Positions 55,940 through 64,000 of a stretch of 64,000 nucleotides of DNA are shown here, piece after piece. Each line of letters begins with the position of its first letter. Positions within the stretch are counted from its first letter, which is position 1. The position numbers and the translations under genes were made by a program. Location: the NCBI GenBank assembly GCA_963824705.1, contig CAWGQE010000003.1:1860001-1924000 (forward strand), read 5' to 3'. Under the pieces are notes generated by a model that was not told the DNA's origin, searched no databases, and was given only the letters and a program-made list of their open reading frames with translations. The stretch comes from VRUE01 sp963824705 (GTDB taxonomy: Bacteria; Actinomycetota; Thermoleophilia; Solirubrobacterales; 70-9).

Positions 55940-56725
55940 TCAGCGGCGCGCCGCGAAGCGGCGGGGTGGCGGCTTGCGGCGGGCGGCTATGCGCGATGCG
56001 CCGAAGCCGGCGATCGTCGCCAGCAGGGTGACGGCGAGGGCGACCAGGCGGCGGCCGAGCTGCTCGAAGCGCATCGTCTGCCAGCCTTCCTCGCGGGCGA
56101 TCTCGGCCAGCGGCGGATCGGGATTGACGGCAACCGCGTGGCCGACCGCGCGCAGCATCGGCAGGTCGGAGATCGAGTCCGAGTAGGCGTAGGAGGCGGC
56201 GAGGTCGATCCCGTGCTCGGCGGCGAACGCCTCCATCGCCTCGACCTTGCCCGGCCCGTAGACGAAGGGCCCGTCGAAGCGGCCGGTGAAGGCGCCGTCC
56301 TCGCCGACCTCGTATCGCGTACCGATGCCTCCATCCATTCCCAGCACGGCGGCGAGCGGTTCGACCACGCCGTTGCCGGCGGCGCTGACGATGAAGGTGG
56401 CGCGGCCGGCGTCCTGGTGGGCGTAGACCTCGTCGAGCATCTGCGGGTAGACGCGCGGCAGGATCGCCGCCATCACCTCCGGGTTCATGCGCTCGAGGCT
56501 GCGGGCCGGCACGCCGGAGATCAGATCGCGAGCGACGCGCAGCACCTCCGTGGTGCGCTCGTCGGTGGTGCCGCGCAGCCGGTACCGCAGGTGCTCGACC
56601 CCCCAGCTCGCCAGCAAGCGGCGGGACACGATCCCGTGCCGCGTCGCGACGCGGGCGAACTGCATTCCCGAAGATCCCGCCATCAGGGTCTTGTCCAGGT
56701 CGAAGAAGGCAGCCGCCCGCTGCAC
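55940..56725 (-). CDS. HAD-IB family phosphatase with C-terminal membrane helix
   Basis: A 261-residue SerB-like HAD hydrolase: motif I FFDLDKTLMAGSSG (nucleophile Asp), motif II TFIVSAAGNGVVEP, motif III and IV YGPGKVEAMEAF and YAYSDSISDLPMLRAVGHAV. Near the C-terminus LVALAVTLLATIAGFGASRI looks like a membrane helix, followed by a basic tail (ARRKPPPRRFAARR), so it is probably membrane anchored. The GTG at 56725 starts four bases after the thiolase stop. Substrate unknown (phosphoserine, lysophosphatidate and others occur in the family). Confidence 0.87.
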   Translation of the reverse strand: MQRAAAFFDLDKTLMAGSSGMQFARVATRHGIVSRRLLASWGVEHLRYRLRGTTDERTTEVLRVARDLISGVPARSLERMNPEVMAAILPRVYPQMLDEVYAHQDAGRATFIVSAAGNGVVEPLAAVLGMDGGIGTRYEVGEDGAFTGRFDGPFVYGPGKVEAMEAFAAEHGIDLAASYAYSDSISDLPMLRAVGHAVAVNPDPPLAEIAREEGWQTMRFEQLGRRLVALAVTLLATIAGFGASRIAARRKPPPRRFAARR

Positions 56726-56729
56726 CAGC

Positions 56730-57905
<1,176 letters not shown>

Positions 57906-58003
57906 CTGGCGGCCTTTCTACGTCGTTTTATGCCGGATCTCGGCTCGGGACGGGCCGCAAGGCCCTGCCAGGAACGATAGCGGGCGAGCCCCGCAAGTTG
58001 TGG

Positions 58004-58035
58004 TTCCTTGGTCACGTAATAGTTGACTAAAGGAA
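58004..58035. promoter_or_regulatory. imperfect inverted repeat in thiolase/pepA divergent region
   Basis: TTCCTTgGTCA at the left and TGACtaAAGGAA at the right are inverse complements with one-base bulges, in the 162-base gap between the divergent thiolase and pepA genes. It could be an operator for either gene; only the symmetry supports it. Confidence 0.3.
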
Positions 58036-58067
58036 TCACGCGACGGGAGTTCATAGACTCGCTCGCC

Positions 58068-59507
58068 ATGAGAATCGATGTCAGTCAGATCCAACCCACC
58101 GAAACCGACGCCGATCTACTCGCCGTTGGGCTCTACGAGGGCGAGCAGCTGCCCGCCGAGCTGGCCGGAGCGCCAGGCGCCGGAGACACCAGGGCGGGCT
58201 TTCAGAAGCTGACCCTGCTGCGTCCCGAGCAGCCCGGTCGCGTGCTCGCGGTCGGCCTGGGCAAGCGCGACGAGGCCGACGCCGAGCGGATCCGCCTCGC
58301 CGCCGCCGTGGCCGCGAAGGAGGCCACGAAGCTGGAGGTGACCTCGCTCGCCTGGCTCCTGCCGGAGTCGGACGAAGACGAGGCGACGGCCGAGGCGCTG
58401 GTCACCGGCACGATCCTCGCCGCCTACCGCTTCGATCGCTTCCAGAGCACCGACCCGAAGGACCCTCCCCCACCGCCCCAGATCGAGTCGCTGACCCTGC
58501 TCGCCCCGGCGGGCGCCGCTGTGGCAGCCGAGGGCGCCCGCATCTGCGCCGAGGCCCAGAACCGCGCCCGCGACCTGCAGAGCCTGCCCTCCAACGTCGC
58601 TACCCCGTCCTTCCTCGGCCGGCGGGCGCGGGAGATCGCCTCCCACCACGAGGGGGTCAGCGCCGAAGTCCTCGGACGCGAGGAGATCGCCGCCAAGGAG
58701 ATGGGTGGGCTCGTCGCAGTCAGCCAGGGGACGGCGGAGGATCCGAAGCTGATCGTGCTGCGTTACAAGGGCGGCGGCTCCGGCCCCACCCTGGGCCTGG
58801 TCGGCAAGGGCGTCACCTTCGACACCGGCGGCATATCGCTGAAGCCCTCCCCCTCGATGCACGAGATGAAGATGGACATGTCCGGCGGCGCCGCCGTGCT
58901 GGAGGCGGTCGGTGCGATCGCCGAGTTGGGCCTCGAGCTGGACCTGATCGCGGTCGTGCCCTCGACCGAGAACATGCCCTCCGGGACCGCAATCAAGCCC
59001 GGCGACATCATCACCCAGTACAACGGGGTGACCGTCGAGGTCAACAACACCGACGCCGAGGGTCGCCTGATCCTCGCCGACGCCCTCGCCTACGCGGTCG
59101 AGCTGGGAGCGGAGCGGATCGTCGACCTGGCGACGCTGACCGGTGCGGTTCTGATCGCCCTCGGCTCGACCTACGCGGCGGTGATCTCCAACGACGACGA
59201 TCTCGCCTCCGAGGTCGCCCGGGCCGGCGAGACGAGCGGAGAGCTGGTCTGGCGCCTGCCCCTCCACCCTGAGTACAAGGAGCTGACCAAGGGCACCGTC
59301 GCCGACCTCACCAACGCCTCGGCGAAGCGCAAGGCTGGGACGATCTACGCCGGCTCCTTCCTCGAGGAGTTCGTCGGCGACACCCCCTGGGCCCACGTCG
59401 ACATCGCCGGGACCGCCTGGGACGTCGGCCGGCCCTACGTTGGCAACGACGCCAGCGGCTTCGGCGTCAGGCTGCTGGTCGAGCTCGCGCGCAGCTTCGC
59501 GGCGTAG
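58068..59507 (+). CDS. pepA: leucyl aminopeptidase, M17 family
   Basis: Cytosolic two-metal aminopeptidase (479 aa). The C-terminal catalytic domain has LGLVGKGVTFDTGGISLKPS (metal-binding Lys and Asp), MHEMKMDMSGGAAVLEAVGA, the signature NTDAEGRLILADALAYAVEL and later GDTPWAHVDIAGTAW. The N-terminal domain is complete. I start at ATG 58068 (MRIDVSQIQPTETDADLLAV); a TTG frame 15 codons upstream is unlikely. Confidence 0.95.
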   Translation: MRIDVSQIQPTETDADLLAVGLYEGEQLPAELAGAPGAGDTRAGFQKLTLLRPEQPGRVLAVGLGKRDEADAERIRLAAAVAAKEATKLEVTSLAWLLPESDEDEATAEALVTGTILAAYRFDRFQSTDPKDPPPPPQIESLTLLAPAGAAVAAEGARICAEAQNRARDLQSLPSNVATPSFLGRRAREIASHHEGVSAEVLGREEIAAKEMGGLVAVSQGTAEDPKLIVLRYKGGGSGPTLGLVGKGVTFDTGGISLKPSPSMHEMKMDMSGGAAVLEAVGAIAELGLELDLIAVVPSTENMPSGTAIKPGDIITQYNGVTVEVNNTDAEGRLILADALAYAVELGAERIVDLATLTGAVLIALGSTYAAVISNDDDLASEVARAGETSGELVWRLPLHPEYKELTKGTVADLTNASAKRKAGTIYAGSFLEEFVGDTPWAHVDIAGTAWDVGRPYVGNDASGFGVRLLVELARSFAA

Positions 59508-59520
59508 CCGCCGCGAGGGC

Positions 59521-60078
59521 TCAGGCTTCGAGGATCATGCAGGTGGCGACGCCGTGCGCGAGCAGTTTGCCGCTGTCGGCGGCGGTCAGCTTGGCTTCCG
59601 AGGTCGCCTGTTTACGGCCGCGGTAGAGGACGTTGGCCTCGCAGAGGACCCGGCCGGTGTCGCGGGTGATCGGACGCACGAACTTGGCCTCGAGGCCGAG
59701 CGACGTGTAGCCGACGCCGGCCGGCAGAGTCGTGTGCACGGCGCAGCCGAGCGCCGAGTCGAGCAGGGTCGCCGCGTAACCGCCGTGGACGACGCCGATC
59801 GGGTTGTAGTGCTCCTCGCCGGGTTCGCCCGAGAAGACGGCCCGCCCCTCTTCCACCTCGATCGGGCCCATCCGCATCGTCACCGCGATCGGCGGCGGCG
59901 GGACCTCGCCGGCGACGATCGCCTCCATGTACTCGATGCCGGTCATCGTCGCGCCGGCCGCCGCGGTCGGGACCGGGTCCTGCCAGACCAGGGTGCGGTT
60001 GCGGCTCGTCTCCGGGCTCGACTCGGCGAACGCCAGCGCGGAGTCGACCGCGGTGGCGCCGTTGGACTCGCCGCTCAT
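59521..60078 (-). CDS. PaaI-family hot-dog thioesterase
   Basis: A 185-residue acyl-CoA thioesterase of the PaaI type: a polar N-terminal 45 residues, then YMEAIVAGEVPPPPIAVTMR, HYNPIGVVHGGYAATLLDSA with the conserved HGG and the downstream acid/base region, YTSLGLEAKFVRPITRDTGR and ANVLYRGRKQATSEAKLT. The start MSGESNGATAVDSALAFAES (60078) is preferred to a frame reaching 60801, which would run antisense to the HxlR gene. It is divergent from HxlR and lies downstream of two matching palindromes. Confidence 0.9.
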   Translation of the reverse strand: MSGESNGATAVDSALAFAESSPETSRNRTLVWQDPVPTAAAGATMTGIEYMEAIVAGEVPPPPIAVTMRMGPIEVEEGRAVFSGEPGEEHYNPIGVVHGGYAATLLDSALGCAVHTTLPAGVGYTSLGLEAKFVRPITRDTGRVLCEANVLYRGRKQATSEAKLTAADSGKLLAHGVATCMILEA

Positions 60079-60230
60079 CGCGCCCCGCGCCTGCCGGTTG
60101 CCGCAGGGCTTCCGCCGCCGGGGCGGCGACCCGCCGGGTAATGCAGGTCGGCGGCGATCTCCGCCTGGCTGATCGAAATCCGCGGGGCCTTCGTTCGTTG
60201 CTGGTGCCTGTGTCGTGAAATCAGCCTCAT
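60075..60230 (-). CDS. possible small basic protein upstream of thioesterase gene
   Basis: A 51-codon frame (MRLISRHRHQQRTKAPRISI) whose stop overlaps the thioesterase ATG (ATGA), which would couple their translation. It is rich in Arg and Gly with no recognised domain; it may be just leader sequence. A longer version from 60266 is also open. Confidence 0.25.
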   Translation of the reverse strand: MRLISRHRHQQRTKAPRISISQAEIAADLHYPAGRRPGGGSPAATGRRGAR

Positions 60231-60251
60231 CTTGTGCCTCCAGTCGGCCAA

Positions 60252-60268
60252 GGTTGCTTGAAGCAACC
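60252..60268. promoter_or_regulatory. HxlR-site palindrome 1, GGTTGCTTGAAGCAACC
   Basis: A perfect 17-base palindrome in the divergent region between the thioesterase and HxlR genes. A near-identical second site starts 44 bases downstream, four helical turns apart on the same face, as expected for cooperative binding by a dimeric regulator. Confidence 0.72.
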
Positions 60269-60295
60269 ATTGATTGGAGCCACCCTAGCCGACTC

Positions 60296-60312
60296 GGTTG
60301 CTTCACGCAACC
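60296..60312. promoter_or_regulatory. HxlR-site palindrome 2, GGTTGCTTCACGCAACC
   Basis: GGTTGC and GCAACC arms with a five-base centre, 22 bases before the HxlR ATG. It matches site 1 in arms and length, with two changes in the middle. Binding here would block HxlR transcription. Confidence 0.7.
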
Positions 60313-60333
60313 TTGTGTGCCAAGATCACTCTC

Positions 60334-60816
60334 ATGCTTGGTCACGAGTATCCGGGGCAGGTCTGCTCGATCGCCAAGGCGCTCGAGGTGGTCGGCGAGC
60401 GCTGGAGCCTGCTGATCGTCCGCGACGTGATGAACGGCAACCGCCGCTTCGGCGAGCTGCAACGGGGCCTCGGGATCGCCCGCAACGTGCTCTCGGCGCG
60501 GCTGCAGCGGCTGGTCGAGGAGGACATCCTCGAACGGCGCCCCTACCAGTCGAGCCCCGAGCGCTACGAGTACTTCCTCACCGAGAAGGGTCTTGACCTC
60601 TGGCCCGCCCTGGTCGCCCTGCTCGCCTGGGGCGACCGCCACTCCCCCGAGCCGGACGGCCCGCCGATGCTGATCGTCCACAAGGAGTGCGGCGGCGAGG
60701 TCGACGACCGCGGCATATGCGAGAGCTGCGGCCAGCTCCTGCACGCCCGCGACGCCCGCGCGATGCCCGGCCCCGGCGCCCTGGCGCGACAGGATGGACA
60801 CTTGTTACCCCTATAG
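60334..60816 (+). CDS. HxlR-family transcriptional regulator with C-terminal zinc-ribbon
   Basis: A 160-residue regulator. The winged helix is typical: YPGQVCSIAKALEVVGERWS, LLIVRDVMNGNRRFGELQRG, IARNVLSARLQRLVEEDILE. It is followed by a C-terminal region with KECGGEVDDRGICESCGQLL, four Cys that could bind zinc. The start MLGHEYPGQVC (60334) avoids overlap with operator site 2. The gene is divergent from the thioesterase and just upstream of the aldehyde dehydrogenase. A CCCCTATAGGGG palindrome overlaps its stop. Confidence 0.92.
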   Translation: MLGHEYPGQVCSIAKALEVVGERWSLLIVRDVMNGNRRFGELQRGLGIARNVLSARLQRLVEEDILERRPYQSSPERYEYFLTEKGLDLWPALVALLAWGDRHSPEPDGPPMLIVHKECGGEVDDRGICESCGQLLHARDARAMPGPGALARQDGHLLPL

Positions 60817-60866
60817 GGGACACAATGCTTCAATCGACGTGACGCGGGACAACCAGGAGGAGCGAG

Positions 60867-62304
60867 ATGGCGACGGCGGCTGAAGTACAAGTGCGAGACA
60901 AGGTCTTCATTGGCGGCGAGTGGGTCGAGCCGCAGGGCGGCGAGACGATCGAGGTCGTCAACTCGACCAGCGAGGAGATCATGGCGACGATTCCGGCCTG
61001 CACGCCGGGAGACGCCGACCTCGCGGTGCGTGCCGCCCGCGACGCCTTCGACTCCTGGTCGCAGACCTCGCGCGAGGAGCGGGCCGGCTACCTGGCGGCG
61101 ATCTCCGCCGGGCTCGGCGAACGCAGCGACGAGATCGCCGCGACGATCTCCCAGGAGCTGGGAATGCCGCTGACGCTGAGCCGGATCATCCAGGCCGGCC
61201 TGCCGATCGGCCAGTTCGGCGCGATGCCGGGGCTGATGGAGGAAGTCGCCTGGGAGGAGGAGATCGGCAACTCGCGCGTGCTGCGCGAGCCGGCCGGCGT
61301 GCTCGGTGCGATCACCCCCTGGAACTACCCGCTCAACCAGATCGCCGCCAAGGTCGCGCCGGCGCTGGCCGCCGGCTGCACGGTCGTGCTCAAGCCGAGC
61401 GAGGTGGTCCCGCTCAACGCCTTCATCCTCGCCGAGGTTGTCGAGGCCGCCGGCCTGCCGGCGGGAGTCTTCAACCTCGTCACCGGCACCGGCCCGGTCG
61501 TCGGCGAGGCGATCGCCGGACACCCCGGCGTCGACATGGTCTCCTTCACGGGTTCGACCCGAGCGGGCCGGCGGGTGAGCGAGCTGGCCTCGGCGACGGT
61601 CAAGCCGGTGGCGATGGAGCTCGGCGGCAAGTCCCCGAACGTGATCCTCGACGACGCCGACCTTGCCAAAGCGATCCCGGACGGGGTCGGCAAGTGCTAC
61701 CTCAACTCGGGCCAGACCTGCAGCGCCCTGACCCGGATGCTGGTGCCGCGCGAGAAGCTGGCCGAAGCCGAGGAGCTGGCGAAGTCCGCCGCCGAGGCCT
61801 TCACCCCCGGCGACCCTTTCGAGGATTCGACCCGGCTCGGCCCGACTCGTCTCCGAGGTCCAGCGCGAGCGCGTCCGCGGCTACATCGAGAAGGGCGAGG
61901 CCGAAGGGGCCAAGCTGGTGACCGGCGGTGCCGCGCCTCCCGAGGGACTCGAGCGCGGCTACTTCGTCCGCCCCACGGTCTTCTCCGAGGTGACGCCCGA
62001 GATGACGATCGCCCAGGAGGAGATCTTCGGCCCGGTGCTTGCGATCCAGCCCTACGACGACGAGGACGACGCGGTGCGGATCGCCAACGACACCGTCTAC
62101 GGCCTCGCCGGCGGCGTCTGGTCGGACGACCAGGACCACGCGATCTCCGTCGCCAAGCGGATCCGCACCGGGCAGATCGAGATCAACGGCGGCGCCTTCA
62201 ACCCACTCGCCCCCTTCGGCGGCTACAAGCAGTCGGGGCATGGGCGCGAGAACGGGCGGTATGCGATCGAGGAGTTGCTGCAGGTGAAGTCGCTGCAGCT
62301 GTAG
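60867..62304 (+). pseudogene. aldehyde dehydrogenase, interrupted by one-base frameshift
   Basis: NAD(P)-dependent aldehyde dehydrogenase, 478 residues if the frame is restored. AGGAGG precedes the ATG. Frame 1 gives ITPWNYPLNQIAAKVAPALA, the Glu in MELGGKSPNVILDDADLAKA and the catalytic Cys in LNSGQTCSALTRMLVPREKL. At about 61845 an extra A after GGC CCG shifts the frame (expected CCG CTC GTC TCC GAG). From there frame 2 continues cleanly as LVSEVQRERVRGYIEKGEAE, EEIFGPVLAIQPYDDEDDAV and GGYKQSGHGRENGRYAIEEL to the stop at 62304. Either a sequencing error or a recent loss-of-function mutation. Confidence 0.85.
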
Positions 62305-62311
62305 GCGTCAG

Positions 62312-62391
62312 CGCGCGGGTCCTGTCACGGGAGGAGGGGGTGTTAGCGGACTCACCCGTCCGAACACCCCTCCTCCCGCGCCACCCGCGCG
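62312..62391. terminator. two-tier hairpin between aldehyde and acyl-CoA dehydrogenase genes
   Basis: An outer 9-bp stem (CGCGCGGGT, 62312-62320 with 62383-62391) and an inner 16-bp stem (CGGGAGGAGGGG... 62328-62344 with 62363-62378, one bulged G) fill most of the 110-base gap. It is a strong potential RNA structure with no T-run, so termination, processing or insulation between the two genes is possible. It is not a copy of families A-C. Confidence 0.6.
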
Positions 62392-62414
62392 AGATGCGCA
62401 TTAGGCTGCCGCGC

Positions 62415-63560
62415 ATGAACTTCGACCTGACTGACGAGCAAAAGCTTCTCCGGGACACGGTGCGTGAGTTTGCGCTCCAGGAGGTCAAGCCTGTCGCTGA
62501 GGAGCTGGATCGGGAGAAGCGGTTCCCTTACGAGATCGTCGAGAAGCTCGGGGGGCTTGGGCTTATGGGTATTCCTTTCCCGCAGGAATACGGCGGGGGC
62601 GGCGCGGACACTCTCTCCTACGTGCTCGCTGTTGAAGAGCTGGCCAGGATCGACTCCTCCGTCTGCATCACCATGGCCGCCCACACCTCCCTCGGCACGA
62701 TGCCTATCTACCTGTGGGGCAGTGACGAGCAGAAGGACGAGTGGCTGCCCGTCCTCTGCAGCGGCAAGAAGCTCGCCTCCTTCGGGCTTACCGAGCCAGA
62801 GGCAGGATCAGATGCGGGCAATGTCCGCACCCAGGCAAAGCTTGCCGACGGCGAGTGGACGATTGACGGCGCCAAGCAGTTCATCACCAACTCCGGCACC
62901 GATATCTCCGGCTGCGTCTCGATCACCGCCGTCACCGGCAACACCGACGGGCGCAAGGAGATCTCCAACCTGATCGTTCCCAACGGGACGCCCGGCTATG
63001 AGGCCGGCGAGCCCTACCGCAAGATGGGCTGGAACGCCTCCGATACCCGACCGCTCAGCTTCGAGGACTGCCGCGTCCCCGAGGTCAACCTGCTCGGCCG
63101 CCGCGGCGACGGCTTCAAGAACTTCCTCCACATCCTCGATGGCGGCCGCATCGGCGTCGCCGCGATGGGCGTCGGTCTCGCCCAGGGCGCCCTCGACGAG
63201 GCGATCTCCTACGCCAAAGAGCGCCGGGCCTTCGGCCAGCCGATCGCCAAATTCCAGTCGATCCAGGCGAAGATCGCCGACCTCTCAGCCCAGATCGAGG
63301 CCGCCCGCCTGCTCACCTGGCGCGCCGCTCTGGAGAAGGACGCCGGCCAGTCGTTCACCCTCACCGCGGCGCAAGCGAAGCTGATCACCGGCCGGCTCGC
63401 CGTCCGCGCGACCGAGGAGGCGGTGCAGATCCACGGCGGCTACGGCTACATCGAGGAGTACCCCGTCTGCCGCTTCTACCGCGACGCCAAGATCCTCACC
63501 ATCGGCGAGGGCACCGACGAGGTGCAGCAGATGGTCATCGCCCGCCAGCTCGGCTGCTGA
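62415..63560 (+). CDS. acyl-CoA dehydrogenase
   Basis: FAD-dependent acyl-CoA dehydrogenase (381 aa) passing electrons to ETF, which is encoded in the same window. MNFDLTDEQKLLRDTVREFA, GIPFPQEYGGGGADTLSYVL, FGLTEPEAGSDAGNVRTQAK, ITNSGTDISGCVSITAVTGN and the C-terminal IHGGYGYIEEYPVCRFYRDA with the catalytic Glu typical of short-chain enzymes, then ILTIGEGTDEVQQMVIARQL. It is in the same frame as the N-terminal part of the aldehyde dehydrogenase only by chance, through the frameshift there. Confidence 0.95.
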   Translation: MNFDLTDEQKLLRDTVREFALQEVKPVAEELDREKRFPYEIVEKLGGLGLMGIPFPQEYGGGGADTLSYVLAVEELARIDSSVCITMAAHTSLGTMPIYLWGSDEQKDEWLPVLCSGKKLASFGLTEPEAGSDAGNVRTQAKLADGEWTIDGAKQFITNSGTDISGCVSITAVTGNTDGRKEISNLIVPNGTPGYEAGEPYRKMGWNASDTRPLSFEDCRVPEVNLLGRRGDGFKNFLHILDGGRIGVAAMGVGLAQGALDEAISYAKERRAFGQPIAKFQSIQAKIADLSAQIEAARLLTWRAALEKDAGQSFTLTAAQAKLITGRLAVRATEEAVQIHGGYGYIEEYPVCRFYRDAKILTIGEGTDEVQQMVIARQLGC

Positions 63561-63574
63561 GCACCGCCGACGGC

Positions 63575-63588
63575 CGGCTTTTTAGCCG
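63575..63588. terminator. hairpin between convergent acyl-CoA dehydrogenase and DipZ-like genes
   Basis: CGGCT TTTT AGCCG is a perfect 5-bp stem between the two converging genes and includes the TAA stop of the minus-strand gene. It could act as a weak bidirectional terminator. Confidence 0.4.
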
Positions 63589-64000
63589 AAGGTGAAGGCG
63601 TAGCCGCTGATGCCCGGTTCGGGGATCAGGCGAAGCGTGCGGTGTTCGACCTTGGGCAGGTCGACGAGGTTGTAGAGCCGTTGCGCGGAGACCGTGACGA
63701 CTCCGTCGTGGACGTCGGACCCGGCAAGGCTGGCTGGGATCGGGCGGCCGTCGAGCAGGACCCGCATCCGGCGGCTGTGCCCGGGGGAGCCCAGCACCAG
63801 GTAGACGCGCCGTGCCCCGAAAGAGAGATCCAGCGCCGCGCCGCCCTCCGCCGTCGCCGAATCGAGGCTGATCCTCCATCTGCCGCGGTAGGCGAATTCG
63901 TTGTCCGGCGGCGATTCAGGGTTGCCAAAGTCATGGCTGCCGGGCGAGAGCATCGGGTTGACGAAGCGTTCGGCACGGGCCGCGCCGAGATAGGTCTCGG
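63582..64000 (-). CDS. DipZ-like protein, C-terminal part only (5' end outside window)
   Basis: The minus-strand frame enters from the right edge and ends at 63582. The visible 139 codons read ETYLGAARAERFVNPMLSPG, a pattern of the C-terminal region of DipZ-type thiol-disulphide proteins, followed by a beta-rich domain (RGRWRISLDSATAEGG, ARRVYLVLGSPGHSRRMRVL, LDGRPIPASLAGSDV, LRLIPEPGISGYAFTFG). In full-length DipZ this follows a CcdA membrane domain and a thioredoxin domain, which are not in the window, so the call is provisional. Confidence 0.65.
   Translation of the reverse strand, partial: ETYLGAARAERFVNPMLSPGSHDFGNPESPPDNEFAYRGRWRISLDSATAEGGAALDLSFGARRVYLVLGSPGHSRRMRVLLDGRPIPASLAGSDVHDGVVTVSAQRLYNLVDLPKVEHRTLRLIPEPGISGYAFTFG

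Noticed and set aside
60806..60817. CCCCTATAGGGG palindrome at the HxlR stop as an operator
   Set aside because: It overlaps the stop codon and matches neither of the other HxlR sites; it may be chance.
60867..63560. A continuous 897-codon frame that would join aldehyde dehydrogenase and acyl-CoA dehydrogenase
   Set aside because: The middle part (about 61845-62400) is out-of-frame nonsense rich in Arg. The true end of the aldehyde dehydrogenase is in another frame, and the acyl-CoA dehydrogenase has its own ATG, so the fusion is an artefact of the frameshift.

Overview
The window is about 64 kb of a high-GC bacterial chromosome, densely packed with housekeeping genes and with no phage, plasmid, rRNA, tRNA or CRISPR feature that I could find. 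Gene content and protein style (WecA/LCP/sugar-nucleotide cell-envelope genes, split acyl-CoA mutase, HxlR and TetR regulators, DUF354 and DUF1385 proteins, short HPF) suggest an actinobacterium, most likely of the Thermoleophilia/Solirubrobacterales type. That placement is inference from protein resemblance, not a database result.

Layout. 1-4.3 kb: 3' part of transketolase, NAD synthesis (nadA, nadC) and an Fpg-type DNA glycosylase. 4.5-9.2 kb: an ECF sigma factor overlapping an alkyltransferase gene, a secreted acidic protein, a small esterase, release factor 2 with its programmed +1 frameshift, a methyltransferase and an NTF2-like protein. 9.3-13.4 kb: secA, hpf, comF-like. 13.4-20.8 kb: a sugar-nucleotide and envelope block (two nucleotidyltransferases, PGI/PMI, UDP-sugar dehydrogenase, LCP ligase) with ahcY inside it. 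20.8-29.2 kb: an M20 peptidase and the complete F1Fo ATP synthase operon (atpI-like, B, E, F, H, A, G, D, C, reading right to left). 29.3-34.2 kb: envelope glycan genes (WecA-like, AsnB-like, sugar transferase, DUF354). 34.2-40.3 kb: glyA, a lysyl-oxidase-like secreted protein, Sua5, prmC, prfA, DUF1385, rpmE. 40.4-44.3 kb: diguanylate cyclase, TetR with hydrolase, polysaccharide deacetylase. 44.3-48.5 kb: an epimerase-glycosyltransferase fusion, DegT aminotransferase and DMT transporter. 48.5-63.6 kb: acyl-CoA/electron-transfer metabolism (ETF-QO, etfA, etfB, split acyl-CoA mutase, thiolase, thioesterase, aldehyde dehydrogenase, acyl-CoA dehydrogenase) with pepA and an HxlR regulator. The window ends in the 3' part of a DipZ-like gene.

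The most unusual content is outside ordinary genes. (1) At least three families of roughly 100-118 bp intergenic inverted-repeat elements lie at gene junctions (A: 4367, 38961, 49073; B: 3347, 12210; C: 9222, 37764). Copies keep a conserved core, but their outer arms differ in sequence while staying complementary, which is the mark of selected base pairing. (2) A winged-helix plus DUF559 nuclease-like gene (53316-54251) is bracketed by 44-bp imperfect direct repeats that contain its own start and stop codons. It sits, in opposite orientation, between the two genes of a split acyl-CoA mutase, which looks like a mobile nuclease cassette.

No stretch over 300 bases lacks a gene. The longer gaps (4289-4502, 9212-9345, 12187-12331, 48990-49189, 60231-60333) are mostly filled by the inverted-repeat elements or operator-like palindromes listed below.
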